A stretch of 64,000 nt of DNA from Clostridia bacterium (GTDB taxonomy: Bacteria > Bacillota_A > Clostridia > Oscillospirales > CAG-272), in NCBI GenBank assembly GCA_017467205.1, contig JAFTSQ010000012.1, positions 82,986 to 146,985 of the forward strand. Direction: 5' to 3'. Shown in pieces: positions 47,663-56,053 of this stretch (the first letter of the stretch is position 1; the number at the start of each line of letters is the position of its first letter). The position numbers and the translations under genes were made by a program. Below the pieces are notes generated by a model. That model was not told the DNA's origin. It did no database searches and saw nothing but the letters and a program-made list of their open reading frames with translations.

Positions 47663-49045
47663 TCACCTCAAGAAGATATGAAGAAGCCTTTCGTAGAACT
47701 TGCTCTTGTACGGCTGATAGCGCATAGGCAGGTCGAGCCAGGTCTTCTTATCCACTATGGACTTGTAATGTGAGAAGGCGTCAAAGCCGTCCTTGCCGTG
47801 ATACGAGCCCATACCGCTCTCGCCGACACCGCCGAAGCCCATTTCGCTCGTCGCAAGGTGAATGACCACGTCGTTGATGCAACCGCCGCCGTAGGAAAGC
47901 TCGCGTGTGACACGCTTTATATGCTTTTTATTGCTCGAGAAGAGGTAAAGCGCAAGCGGCTTATCCTTTCCTTTCAGCTCGTCGACTGCATCGTCGAAGC
48001 TTTCAAAGGTAAGTATCGGCAAAATCGGGCCGAAAATTTCCTCGCCCATCACTGCGTCAGCATCCGTCACGCCATCCATAACCGTCGGGGAGATGCGGTG
48101 GGCGATAGCATCGAATTTGCCGCCGTGGATGACCTTTTTTTCGTCTATCAGTCCGCAAAGGCGGGTGAAGTGCTTTTCGTTGATTATCTTTCCGTAAGTT
48201 TCGTTTTCGAGTGGGTTTTCACCGTATTGCTTAACTATCTCGTCGCATATTGCGCGGGCGAGCTTATCCTTGACCGAGCTTTCGCAGAGGATGTAGTCGG
48301 GAGCAACGCAGGTCTGACCGCAGTTGAGATACTTGCCGAAGACTATTCGCCGTGCCGCAAGCTTGATATTCGCGCTTGAGTCGACGATGCAGGGGCTTTT
48401 ACCGCCAAGCTCGAGGACGCAAGGGGTCAAATTCTCTGCCGCGCGGCGAAGAACCTCCTTGCCGACACCTTGACTTCCCGTGAAGAAAATGAGGTCGAAT
48501 TTTTGGTCTAAAAGGGCGGAATTCTCTGCACGCCCCCCACTTACCGTTGCAATATACTCGGGCGGGAAGCACTCCTTAATTATTTTTTCGACAATCCTGC
48601 TCGTATTAGGAGAGTAGGCGCTCGGCTTGACGATTGCCGTGTTGCCTGCGGCTATTGCGTCTGCAAGCGGGTCGAGCGTCAGAAGGAAGGGATAGTTCCA
48701 AGGGCTCATAATGAGGGTGTTGCCGTAGGGGGTCGGCTGCTTGTAGCTATGAGAGTGGAACTGCGCGAGTGGGGTGGCGACGGTCTTGTGCTTGGCAAAG
48801 CGCTTCGTGTGCTTTATCATATAGGAAATCTCGGTAAGCACGAGTCCCGATTCGCACATAAATCCCTCGTAGCCGCTCTTTCCGAGGTCTGCGGTCAAGG
48901 CGGCGTTTATCTCGGTCCGGTATTTCTTTACGGTGGCGTACAGCCGCTTGAGCTGCTCTATTCTGAATTTTACGGGAATAGTCGCCCCGCTCCTGTAATA
49001 TTTTCGTTGAGCTTCAAGTAAGCTCTGTATTTCCTGACTTGTCAT
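47663..49045 (-). CDS. Aldehyde dehydrogenase, class 3 (fatty-aldehyde type)
   Basis: The 460-residue enzyme oxidises aldehydes to acids with NAD(P)+. Motifs: PWNYPFLLTLDPLADAIAAGNTAIVKPS, FTGSQGVGKEV, LELGGKSPCIVD (Glu), NCGQTCVAPDYIL with the catalytic Cys, and EEIFGPILPI. Length and the shortened N-terminus fit ALDH3, which includes fatty aldehyde dehydrogenases; the C-terminal FYERLLHIFLR is hydrophobic and may associate with membrane. Its ATG overlaps the DegV stop by four bases, and the lysoplasmalogenase-like gene follows by 3 bp. Confidence 0.93.
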   Translation of the reverse strand: MTSQEIQSLLEAQRKYYRSGATIPVKFRIEQLKRLYATVKKYRTEINAALTADLGKSGYEGFMCESGLVLTEISYMIKHTKRFAKHKTVATPLAQFHSHSYKQPTPYGNTLIMSPWNYPFLLTLDPLADAIAAGNTAIVKPSAYSPNTSRIVEKIIKECFPPEYIATVSGGRAENSALLDQKFDLIFFTGSQGVGKEVLRRAAENLTPCVLELGGKSPCIVDSSANIKLAARRIVFGKYLNCGQTCVAPDYILCESSVKDKLARAICDEIVKQYGENPLENETYGKIINEKHFTRLCGLIDEKKVIHGGKFDAIAHRISPTVMDGVTDADAVMGEEIFGPILPILTFESFDDAVDELKGKDKPLALYLFSSNKKHIKRVTRELSYGGGCINDVVIHLATSEMGFGGVGESGMGSYHGKDGFDAFSHYKSIVDKKTWLDLPMRYQPYKSKFYERLLHIFLR

Positions 49046-49896
49046 ATATGCCTCCGAATATCAGTTTTTTCAAATCCTACGAGCACGCCGCCCTTTTCGG
49101 CGTAAAAGCTGCATAGACCTCTGAATTTATGTATTTCCACCGAAGCGCTCTCGTATTTTGAAATAATCAAATCCTTAAGCCTATTTGCCGCCGATTCGTT
49201 TTGGCAGTGACCGATACTGACCTTTCCGCCATTAAAGCCTTCGGCTTCAAGGGACGTGACGAGCGTTTCGAGAGAACGCGCCTCGCCTCGACACTTATGC
49301 ATTGGCTCGAGCGTTCCTGCATCGCTTGCCTTGCCTACGATGCAAATTCCCGCAATTCCCACGATTCGCGCAACTATGGGAGAAACTCTGCCGTTGTTGG
49401 CAAAGGTCTTTAAGGATTTGAGCATAAAAACGAGCCCGGTTTTTTCAAGGTATGCAGTGATTTTTTCGCATATCTGCTCGTACGGAACACCGTCTTCGAT
49501 AAACTCCTCAAGCTTTTCGATTATAAGCGATATTTCGGGGCCTGCGGAAAGAGTATCAATTACGAAAACGCGCTTTCCTTCGTTTTGCGCCTCGTATATT
49601 TGCTTGGCGGAGGAGGCGGAATTGTAGCTTCCCGAAAGGCCGCTCGTAATAGTGACGCAGAAAATATCGTCAGCATCACCGAACGCCTCAAGCCAATCGC
49701 TGACGTTCGGACAGGAGGACTTGGATTTGCCCTTGTATTTATCCATAAAGCTGACCATTCTTCCAACATCAAGAGATTCGTCGTCGACGAATTCCTCCTC
49801 GGCGGTGATTATTTTGAGCGGCGCACAGGCAAAGTCGGTTTTCTTTAATTCAAACAGGTCGCAGGATGAGTCTGCAACGATTTTTATCCTTCTCAT
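49042..49896 (-). CDS. DegV-family fatty-acid-binding protein (FakB-like)
   Basis: The 284-residue DegV fold is visible from RRIKIVADSSCDLFE, through ITSGLSGSYNSASSAKQIYEAQ with the Ser residues that bind the fatty-acid carboxylate, to KTFANNGRVSPIVARIVGI. FakB proteins of this family present fatty acids to the kinase FakA for phosphorylation. It overlaps both neighbours by four bases (Fe-ADH upstream, ALDH downstream), so the products are probably needed together. It fits a pathway converting an aldehyde to acid, then to acyl-phosphate. Confidence 0.9.
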   Translation of the reverse strand: MRRIKIVADSSCDLFELKKTDFACAPLKIITAEEEFVDDESLDVGRMVSFMDKYKGKSKSSCPNVSDWLEAFGDADDIFCVTITSGLSGSYNSASSAKQIYEAQNEGKRVFVIDTLSAGPEISLIIEKLEEFIEDGVPYEQICEKITAYLEKTGLVFMLKSLKTFANNGRVSPIVARIVGIAGICIVGKASDAGTLEPMHKCRGEARSLETLVTSLEAEGFNGGKVSIGHCQNESAANRLKDLIISKYESASVEIHKFRGLCSFYAEKGGVLVGFEKTDIRRHI

Positions 49897-51098
49897 TCAA
49901 TTCCTCCAACCGTGTAATAAAATTCTTCAAGTTCGGCCTTCGTCAAAAGCTTTGGCACGGGATATAGCGGATTTGCCTCGCGCTCTGCGTGTCTTGCCAT
50001 CTCGGGAATATCCTCTTCTTTGATACCTTCAATTTTGTCGGGAATATTCATTTTTGCATTCAGCGCCTTGACAGCCTCGATAAATTTCCTCGCTCCCGCC
50101 TCGTAGGTATCTCCCTCGGAGCAAATGTTGGCGGCAATGCCGAGGCGATAGAGCTTTTCGTGTACGCACTTGCCGTAGGACTCAAGAACGTAGGGCATAA
50201 TAACCGCGTTTGCAAGTCCGTGCGGTGTGCCGTATCTGCCGCCGAGCGAGTGGGCTATTGCGTGAATATATCCGACGTAGGACTTTGAAAAGGCAACGCC
50301 TGCGCGATAGGCGGCGTGAAGCATATTCTCTCTTGCCTCAGTGTCCTGCCCGTTTGTGAATGCTCGCTCCACGTTCTCAAAAACGAGCCTCGTTGCCTCA
50401 AGGGCGAGCCTTCTCGTTTGTCTTGTGGTGGAGCGCCCGATGTACGCCTCAACTGCGTGCGTCAGAGCATCCATACCGGTCGTTGCGGTGAGATGAGGGG
50501 GGAGCGTGTACGTAAAACTCGGGTCGAGCAGCGCGTAATGCGGTATCAAGGGGAAGCTCATAAGAGCATACTTATGACGGGTAGCCTCGTCGGTAATCAC
50601 CGCCGCCAAGGTCGTTTCGCTTCCCGTTCCTGCTGTGGTAGGAATGGCGATAAGGGGCGGCAGCCTTCGCATAACGCGGAGTATGCCTCCCATTTTGGAA
50701 AGCGGCTTTTTCGGGTAGGCAACCCTCGCGCCGACCGCCTTTGCGCAGTCCATTGCCGAGCCGCCGCCGATAGCTATCAGCCCGTCGCATCCTGCGCACC
50801 TGTAAAGCGTCAGGGCAGCCTCCACGTTGGCGACCGTCGGATTCGGTCTGGTTTCACTGTAAGTCAGGTATGAAATGCCGCTTTCGCGAAGCGCATCCTT
50901 GAGCGGACGGGTGAGTCCGCATTTTTCAACGCCCGCATCGGTTACGATAAGCACCGAGCGGCATTTTTCTTTTTTCAGCACATCGCCAAGCTCGGATAGG
51001 GCAGAGATTATTTTCGGTTCTCTGTAAGGAAGGATGGGCAGTGCGGCGCGGAACGCCGTCTGAAAAATGCGGCATCCAATTTTCTTCAGTATAAACAT
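49893..51098 (-). CDS. Iron-containing alcohol dehydrogenase
   Basis: The 401-residue group III alcohol dehydrogenase has the NAD-binding region DGLIAIGGGSAMDCAKAVG and PLIAIPTTAGTGSE. The metal site is TGMDALTHAVEAY plus GYIHAIAHSLGGRYGTPHGLANAVIMP, with Asp and three His in place. It interconverts aldehydes and alcohols. It is the first gene of a four-gene overlapping operon with DegV/FakB, ALDH and the lysoplasmalogenase-like protein, so a fatty aldehyde is a plausible substrate. A perfect TTGACA-17-TATAAT promoter drives the operon. Confidence 0.92.
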   Translation of the reverse strand: MFILKKIGCRIFQTAFRAALPILPYREPKIISALSELGDVLKKEKCRSVLIVTDAGVEKCGLTRPLKDALRESGISYLTYSETRPNPTVANVEAALTLYRCAGCDGLIAIGGGSAMDCAKAVGARVAYPKKPLSKMGGILRVMRRLPPLIAIPTTAGTGSETTLAAVITDEATRHKYALMSFPLIPHYALLDPSFTYTLPPHLTATTGMDALTHAVEAYIGRSTTRQTRRLALEATRLVFENVERAFTNGQDTEARENMLHAAYRAGVAFSKSYVGYIHAIAHSLGGRYGTPHGLANAVIMPYVLESYGKCVHEKLYRLGIAANICSEGDTYEAGARKFIEAVKALNAKMNIPDKIEGIKEEDIPEMARHAEREANPLYPVPKLLTKAELEEFYYTVGGIE

Positions 51099-51164
51099 AA
51101 GCTTCTCTTCGTTTTCTTAAGAATTAATCATACGGCTTTGCTCGAAAGAGAAAAACCAAGGGAT

Positions 51165-51193
51165 ATTATAGCACCAAATTGTTGATGTGTCAA
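51165..51193 (-). promoter_or_regulatory. Promoter of the Fe-ADH operon
   Basis: On the minus strand, TTGACA (51193-51188), 17 bp ending GGTGC, TATAAT (51170-51165). The rest of the 272-bp gap to 51371 holds an A-rich box at 51281 but no convincing plus-strand promoter. Confidence 0.9.
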
Positions 51194-51280
51194 CAAAAAA
51201 TTCTGCAATATTCCAATTTTGGCAGTTTTGACGGTAAAACACACTCGTTTTGAGAGATAATTATATTAAAGGCGTGCCTT

Positions 51281-51301
51281 TTAACAAAACGAAAACATTT
51301 T
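51281..51301 (+). promoter_or_regulatory. A-rich box, copy 1
   Basis: TTAACAAAACGAAAACATTT upstream of the cardiolipin synthase gene. Related boxes are at 53321, 53758, 57828 and 63439. Confidence 0.4.
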
Positions 51302-51370
51302 ATAAACCTTCCCGCAACACGCACGCGATAAAATATTTTATAAAGCTAAGGTTGCGCGCAGGAGGCGGAT

Positions 51371-52936
51371 ATGAAAAGGAAGTATCAATACAGAGCTGGC
51401 GACAAAATTATCGAGCGAGAATATAATTACATTCCCGTTCGCTATATCATTGCCGTTATGATAACGGTGCTTGAGATAGCCGCGATTATCGGACTTATGG
51501 TGCTAATCTGCCTTTACGTGCCTTATTTTTATATTCTCTGCTACGTAACGGCGTTTGCCTGCATTATCAAGATAATAGCCTCGGATGACAATCCCGATTA
51601 TAAGGTGCCGTGGGTGCTCTTCGTGCTCGTCGTTCCCATTGCGGGATTTATGCTGTACTGTATGTTCTATTCGCGCAAGCTCGAAAAGAAATTCATTCGC
51701 CGCCTGTCCGAGCTTAAAAGATACGATTATGAGAGGGATAGCGAGGGGGTAGAGGCGGCGCTTCAGGGCGAGTGCCCGATGGCGGCGGCAGAGGCGAGAA
51801 TGCTCGCCCGCATTTCCGGCTCGCATATCTTTACCGACACGAAGCAGACCTATTTTCCTCTCGGCGAGGATATGTTTCGCGCGATGATTCCCGATCTTGA
51901 ACGGGCGGAAAGCTTCATTTTTATGGAATACTTTATAATAGAGGAGGGAAAATTCTGGAATACTATTCTCGACGTCTTGAAAAGAAAGGCAAAAGCGGGC
52001 GTTACCGTGCGCGTTCTCTACGACGATATCGGCTGTATGAGCACGCTTCCGGGTGACTATTTCAAGACTTTGCGCTCCTTTGGCATTGAGGCGTGCCCCT
52101 TCTCCCGTCTGCGCGGCAATGCGGACAGCGAATTCAACAACCGCAGTCACAGAAAAATTCTCGTTATCGACGGCAAGGTCGGATATACCGGCGGAGTTAA
52201 TATTGCAGACGAGTATATAAACGAGGTCGAGCGCTTCGGTCATTGGAAGGACACCGCCCTGCGCCTTGAGGGCGAGGCGGTCTTTGAGCTGACGCGCCTG
52301 TTCCTTTCGGACTATGGCATTAACGTCAAGCACTTGCCGAAGGACGACCTTCTGCTCTATCCCGCCCAAAGCGACATACGCGAGGGTGGATACATCGTCC
52401 CCTTCGGCGACGGTCCGAAGCCGATATACGAGCATAGGGTAGGAAAGAGCGTTATACAGAATATGCTCGGCGGTGCGACGCGGTATATGTATATGACGAC
52501 TCCCTACCTTATAATAGATAACGACCTCTCCACGAGCATTGAGTCGGCGGCGCTTCGGGGAGTTGACGTTCGGATTATAGTGCCTCATATTCCCGACAAA
52601 AAGCTCGTCTTCCAGATGACGAAGAGCTTTTATTACCGTCTTATGAAGGCGGGGGTCAGGATATACGAGTACGAGCCCGGCTTCATTCACGCGAAAAGCT
52701 ATATTGCCGACGACGAGTACGCAATGATAGGAACTATTAATCTCGATTACCGAAGCCTCGTTCACCACTTTGAAAACGGAGTTTGGATGTATAGGTGCTC
52801 TTCGATAAAGGCACTTCGCGCCGACTTGGAAGAGGTGCTTGATAAATCCGTGGAAATCACGCCCGATATGCTCAAAACGGGACTTTTGAACCGATTTGTG
52901 CGTTCGCTCGTCAGAATATTCGCGCCTATGCTTTAA
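51371..52936 (+). CDS. cls: Cardiolipin synthase (phospholipase D family)
   Basis: The 521-residue enzyme condenses two phosphatidylglycerol molecules into cardiolipin at the membrane. Residues ~25-105 contain membrane helices; then two PLD domains each carry an HKD motif: NNRSHRKILVIDGKVGYTGG and GFIHAKSYIADDEYAMIGTI. Length is typical of bacterial Cls. AGGAGG lies 6 bases before the ATG. A small membrane protein gene follows after 7 bp. An A-rich box upstream is shared with other envelope genes in this region. Confidence 0.93.
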   Translation: MKRKYQYRAGDKIIEREYNYIPVRYIIAVMITVLEIAAIIGLMVLICLYVPYFYILCYVTAFACIIKIIASDDNPDYKVPWVLFVLVVPIAGFMLYCMFYSRKLEKKFIRRLSELKRYDYERDSEGVEAALQGECPMAAAEARMLARISGSHIFTDTKQTYFPLGEDMFRAMIPDLERAESFIFMEYFIIEEGKFWNTILDVLKRKAKAGVTVRVLYDDIGCMSTLPGDYFKTLRSFGIEACPFSRLRGNADSEFNNRSHRKILVIDGKVGYTGGVNIADEYINEVERFGHWKDTALRLEGEAVFELTRLFLSDYGINVKHLPKDDLLLYPAQSDIREGGYIVPFGDGPKPIYEHRVGKSVIQNMLGGATRYMYMTTPYLIIDNDLSTSIESAALRGVDVRIIVPHIPDKKLVFQMTKSFYYRLMKAGVRIYEYEPGFIHAKSYIADDEYAMIGTINLDYRSLVHHFENGVWMYRCSSIKALRADLEEVLDKSVEITPDMLKTGLLNRFVRSLVRIFAPML

Positions 52937-52943
52937 TTTGTAT

Positions 52944-53285
52944 ATGAAAAGAAAATTCAAAAAGATAGTAGAGTTTATAATTAATCCTCGCCTGCTACTT
53001 TGCTTTGGTATAGGCTGGATGATAACTAACGGCTGGTCGTATATCCTCTTTGGCATCGGCAGCTATTTCGGTATTGGCTGGATGGTGGCGGTGTCGGGCG
53101 CGTACCTTGCGTTTTTGTGGCTCCCCATATCGCCGGAGAAGATAGTGACGCTCCTTATCGCTATGGGGCTTATGCGTCTTTTATTCCCAAACGACGAGAA
53201 AACCCTCGGCGTTTTGCGCGAGCTTTATTCGAAATACAAGGAAAAGCGGCGCAAAAAGGACGGGGACGGGGAGAAAAAGAAATAA
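52944..53285 (+). CDS. Small membrane protein coupled to cls
   Basis: The 113-residue protein has a basic N-terminus, three hydrophobic segments (ILLCFGIGWMITNGWSYILFGIG; WMVAVSGAYLAFLWL; IVTLLIAMGLMRLLF) and a long basic tail KYKEKRRKKDGDGEKKK. I do not recognise the family. ATG 52944 is 7 bp past the cls stop and has only a weak ribosome binding site, so translation probably depends on coupling to cls. Confidence 0.7.
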   Translation: MKRKFKKIVEFIINPRLLLCFGIGWMITNGWSYILFGIGSYFGIGWMVAVSGAYLAFLWLPISPEKIVTLLIAMGLMRLLFPNDEKTLGVLRELYSKYKEKRRKKDGDGEKKK

Positions 53286-53320
53286 AAATTCGTTTTTATA
53301 ACATTTCCGAAACATTTCTT

Positions 53321-53336
53321 GAACAAAACGAAAAAG
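53321..53336 (+). promoter_or_regulatory. A-rich box, copy 2, with -10 at 53346
   Basis: GAACAAAACGAAAAAG; its ACAAAA occupies the -35 position exactly 17 bp before TAAAAT (53346-53351). Confidence 0.4.
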
Positions 53337-53387
53337 TCGGCGGTGTAAAATAGTGCCATCGAATGAAGAAAGTGTGAGGAAATCAAA

Positions 53388-53750
53388 ATGGACAATAAGC
53401 TGTTCACATATCAGTATTCGGCGGAAAGGAATGCCGAGGTCGAAAAAATCAGAGAGAGGTATATTGTAAAAGAGGAAAGCAAGCTGGAAACCGTTCGCAG
53501 ACTTGATAAGCGCGTTCAAATGGCGGGAACGCTCGAGGGGCTCGTTATCGGTGTTATCGGATGCCTTCTTTTCGGAGTCGGAATGTGCTTCGGACTTGAC
53601 GCGCTTGCAGGAGCCGATTGGCTCACGCTTCTGTTCTGCATAATAGGTGCGATAGTTATGCTTCCGGCATACCCCGTGTATAAATATATATCGAATAAGA
53701 CGAGGAAAGAGCTTGCACCCGAAATCCTAAAGCTCTCCGATGAAATATGA
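53388..53750 (+). CDS. Small two-TM protein, paralogue of the protein at 60511
   Basis: The 120-residue protein starts with a charged stretch (FTYQYSAERNAEVEKIRERYIVKEESKLETVRRLDKRV) and has two hydrophobic segments (~50-72, ~80-100) and a charged end APEILKLSDEI. The protein at 60511 has the same plan and shares YxYSAxxxAEIxxIRExYV, LRRLDxxV and the E-I-LSDE end, so they are paralogues bracketing the ABC/two-component cluster. Its function is unknown; the family is common in Clostridia as I recall it. It has its own promoter region. Confidence 0.8.
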   Translation: MDNKLFTYQYSAERNAEVEKIRERYIVKEESKLETVRRLDKRVQMAGTLEGLVIGVIGCLLFGVGMCFGLDALAGADWLTLLFCIIGAIVMLPAYPVYKYISNKTRKELAPEILKLSDEI

Positions 53751-53757
53751 AACAGAA

Positions 53758-53775
53758 TTAACAAAACGAAAACAT
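53758..53775 (+). promoter_or_regulatory. A-rich box, copy 3
   Basis: TTAACAAAACGAAAACAT upstream of the gene at 53861; a possible -10 TACAAT lies at 53806-53811. Confidence 0.4.
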
Positions 53776-53860
53776 CTTACAAAAAACTCGAAAACAATAT
53801 CATAGTACAATATAAGCGTAACGAACAAAAAATATCAACTATAAAAAGGAGAATATTACA

Positions 53861-54169
53861 ATGGGAATCAAGGCATTTTTCAAAAAGGCATTCGGTGATA
53901 TGAAGGAGAGCGCAAAGGCTCAGCACGAGGTAGACAAGGCAGAGTTCGCGGCAGTTAAGGCTGAATCGAAGGCAAACTTCGAGGAGAACCGCGGTCACAA
54001 CACCTTTAAGAAGGCAAAGGAGATAGGCAAGCAGAGCTGGGATGACGCGCATATGACTCCTGCAGAGAGAACTGCAAAGGAGCGCGAGGCGCAGAAGGAG
54101 AGAATTGCCGAGGCAAACGCGAGAGTTGCGGCGGCGAATGAGCGCTACGACGCAGCAAAGAAAAACTAA
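53861..54169 (+). CDS. Small charged coiled-coil protein
   Basis: The 102-residue, very hydrophilic protein is rich in Lys, Glu and Ala, predicted almost entirely helical (AKAQHEVDKAEFAAVKAESKANFEENR; AEANARVAAANERYDAAKKN). There is no membrane segment. The AAAAGGAG ribosome binding site and strongly biased codons suggest high expression. It looks like a stress-type small protein, but I do not recognise a family. It precedes the ABC modules by a dispersed hairpin element. Confidence 0.7.
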   Translation: MGIKAFFKKAFGDMKESAKAQHEVDKAEFAAVKAESKANFEENRGHNTFKKAKEIGKQSWDDAHMTPAERTAKEREAQKERIAEANARVAAANERYDAAKKN

Positions 54170-54178
54170 ATTTAACAC

Positions 54179-54285
54179 GGGATAGGGTGTTTGAGAAAAG
54201 TCACGGTCGGAAGAACCCGAATTTTTGCTCCCAATCCACCTATCCCCAAAGCGAATCGAATAGAGGGTAGCCTTGTGCTACCCTC
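54179..54285 (+). repeat. Dispersed two-hairpin intergenic element, copy B
   Basis: Outer arms GGGATAGG (54179-54186) and CCTATCCC (54239-54246) enclose GAAGAACCCGAATTTTTGCT, matching copy A. A second hairpin, GAGGGTAG (54263-54270) with CTACCCTC (54278-54285), follows, as in copy A. It ends 20 bases before the ABC ATPase start and so lies in its leader. Confidence 0.65.
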
Positions 54286-54305
54286 ATAAAATGATAGAGG
54301 GTAAA

Positions 54306-55208
54306 ATGAACGCTATTGAAATAAAAGGTCTTTCTAAAAGCTTCCGTGGGATGTACGCGGTCGACCACCTTAATATGACCGTTCCCGTGGGGGCTATTTA
54401 CGGCTTTATCGGCGAGAACGGTTCGGGCAAATCGACGACCGAGAAGCTGATATGCGGCCACCTCGTTGCCGACGGGGGCGAGATAAAGCTATTCGGCAGA
54501 GATTATACCGACCCGGGCGTTCGCGCAAGAGTCGGTGCACTTATTGAAAACGCGGGCTGCTTCCCGAACTCGAGCGTTTATCAGAATCTGCGAATGCAGA
54601 CGATAAATCTCGGACTTAAGAATCCCGACGAGGAAATAAGGCGCGTGCTTGAGATAGTACGTATGCAGGATAGCGCAAACATAAAATTCAAGAGCTGCTC
54701 ACTCGGTATGAAGCAGAGAATAGGAATCGCCATGGCGCTTCTCGGCGACCCCGCCCTTCTCATACTTGACGAGCCTATAAACGGTCTTGATACCGACGGT
54801 ATGAGAATTATGCGCGAGATTCTCGTTGATATCACCAAGAAATACGGGTGCACGGTGCTTATTTCCTCGCACATTCTCGGCGAGCTTGAGAAGATAGCCA
54901 CTCACTACGGCATAATCCGCCGCGGCAGAATGATAATGGAGATTTCCGCCGAGGAGATGGATTCGAGAGCGCAGGTCTTCGCCTCGCTTAAGACGGCTGA
55001 TATTAGCGGTGCGGCAGCCGTGCTTTCAAGAGAATATTCCGACGTGCGAGTCGAGGGTGAGTATATCCGAGTTTACGACGAGGACGACACCGCAAGAATA
55101 GTTGAGCTGTTGATGAAAAACGGGCACGCAGTCAGCGAGATTAAGAAGAACAAGATAGGTCTTGAGGAATACTATATTGAGCTTATGTCGAAAAAGGAGG
55201 GCGAGTGA
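54306..55208 (+). CDS. BcrA-type ABC transporter ATPase, module 1
   Basis: The 300-residue ATPase has Walker A GENGSGKST, signature CSLGMKQR (the variant usual in BcrA/lantibiotic-immunity ATPases), Walker B LLILDEP and the switch His in ISSHILGELE. The C-terminal ~80 residues form the family's regulatory tail. With the next gene it should form a peptide-antibiotic exporter or lipid-cycle resistance pump. ATG 54306 has GAGGG upstream; the stop overlaps the permease start. Confidence 0.92.
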   Translation: MNAIEIKGLSKSFRGMYAVDHLNMTVPVGAIYGFIGENGSGKSTTEKLICGHLVADGGEIKLFGRDYTDPGVRARVGALIENAGCFPNSSVYQNLRMQTINLGLKNPDEEIRRVLEIVRMQDSANIKFKSCSLGMKQRIGIAMALLGDPALLILDEPINGLDTDGMRIMREILVDITKKYGCTVLISSHILGELEKIATHYGIIRRGRMIMEISAEEMDSRAQVFASLKTADISGAAAVLSREYSDVRVEGEYIRVYDEDDTARIVELLMKNGHAVSEIKKNKIGLEEYYIELMSKKEGE

Positions 55209-56041
55209 TGAGGGAGCTGAGGTTTGAATCTCCGAGCTTTAAGGAGAGAATCAAGGGTATGCTCGGCGTTGATTTTTACCGCCTTTTTCATACTCCGATG
55301 TTCTATATCTTCCTTGCCATCGCCGCAATTATTCCCGCAATGGTTTCGGCAATGACTGTGATGCCGACACCCGACGGGACGGGGGGCGTGTCGCTTTATT
55401 CGAACGTTTGGCAGATAATTGCCGCGAAAGAGCCGCTCTACGTTATTGAGAGCATTGCCGACTACGCCAATATGAATATGGTATTTATCTTCGGCGGAAT
55501 TATGGTGTCAATCTTCATAGGTCACGACTATAAATCCGGCTACGTTAAGCAGCTCTTCACCACGCACGCTAAAAAGCAGGACTATATGATTTCCAAAACG
55601 CTCGTGTGCGCCTTCTCTATGGCTTGTATGTGCATAAGCTACCTTATAGGCGGAACGGTCGGCGGACTTCTTGCAGGATACGATGCGAGTGTAAGCGTAG
55701 GCTCTCTTATAGTGGCTATTCTCGGAAAGATGGTTATGAGTCTTGGCTGGGCAAGCCTTTATACCTTCCTTAACGTGATATTCAGAAGGTATTTCGGCGT
55801 CTCGGTCGCGTCCTCCTTCTTCTTCGGAACAGGCATACTTATTATCGGCATTGCGGCGATAGTTGAAAGCCTCGCTATTCCGTCGTATTTCCTCAATCTG
55901 TTCCTTTACGGCTCGTCGGTCAACGCCTGCCTCTCGGCAGGTCCGTCGGCGCTCGTTATTTGCGCGCTCGTATCGCTCTTCTGGGCGCTTATTTACAACC
56001 TTGCGGGAACTCTTATTCTCTCAAGATGTGACGTGTATTAA
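55208..56041 (+). CDS. ABC-2 type permease, module 1
   Basis: The 277-residue protein has six predicted helices in the ABC-2 arrangement: one at ~25-47, a large extracytoplasmic loop, then helices at ~87 onward, with conserved GHDYKSGYVKQLFTTHAKKQDYMISKTLV between helices 2 and 3. ATG 55208 shares a base with the ATPase stop; GGAGG lies 7 bases upstream. It pairs with the ATPase before it and is paralogous to the permease at 56955. Confidence 0.88.
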   Translation: MRELRFESPSFKERIKGMLGVDFYRLFHTPMFYIFLAIAAIIPAMVSAMTVMPTPDGTGGVSLYSNVWQIIAAKEPLYVIESIADYANMNMVFIFGGIMVSIFIGHDYKSGYVKQLFTTHAKKQDYMISKTLVCAFSMACMCISYLIGGTVGGLLAGYDASVSVGSLIVAILGKMVMSLGWASLYTFLNVIFRRYFGVSVASSFFFGTGILIIGIAAIVESLAIPSYFLNLFLYGSSVNACLSAGPSALVICALVSLFWALIYNLAGTLILSRCDVY

Positions 56042-56053
56042 GGGGGCTTTCGG

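Noticed and set aside
51503..53056. A 517-codon antisense frame under cls
   Set aside because: The sense strand has unambiguous HKD motifs; the antisense product matches nothing.
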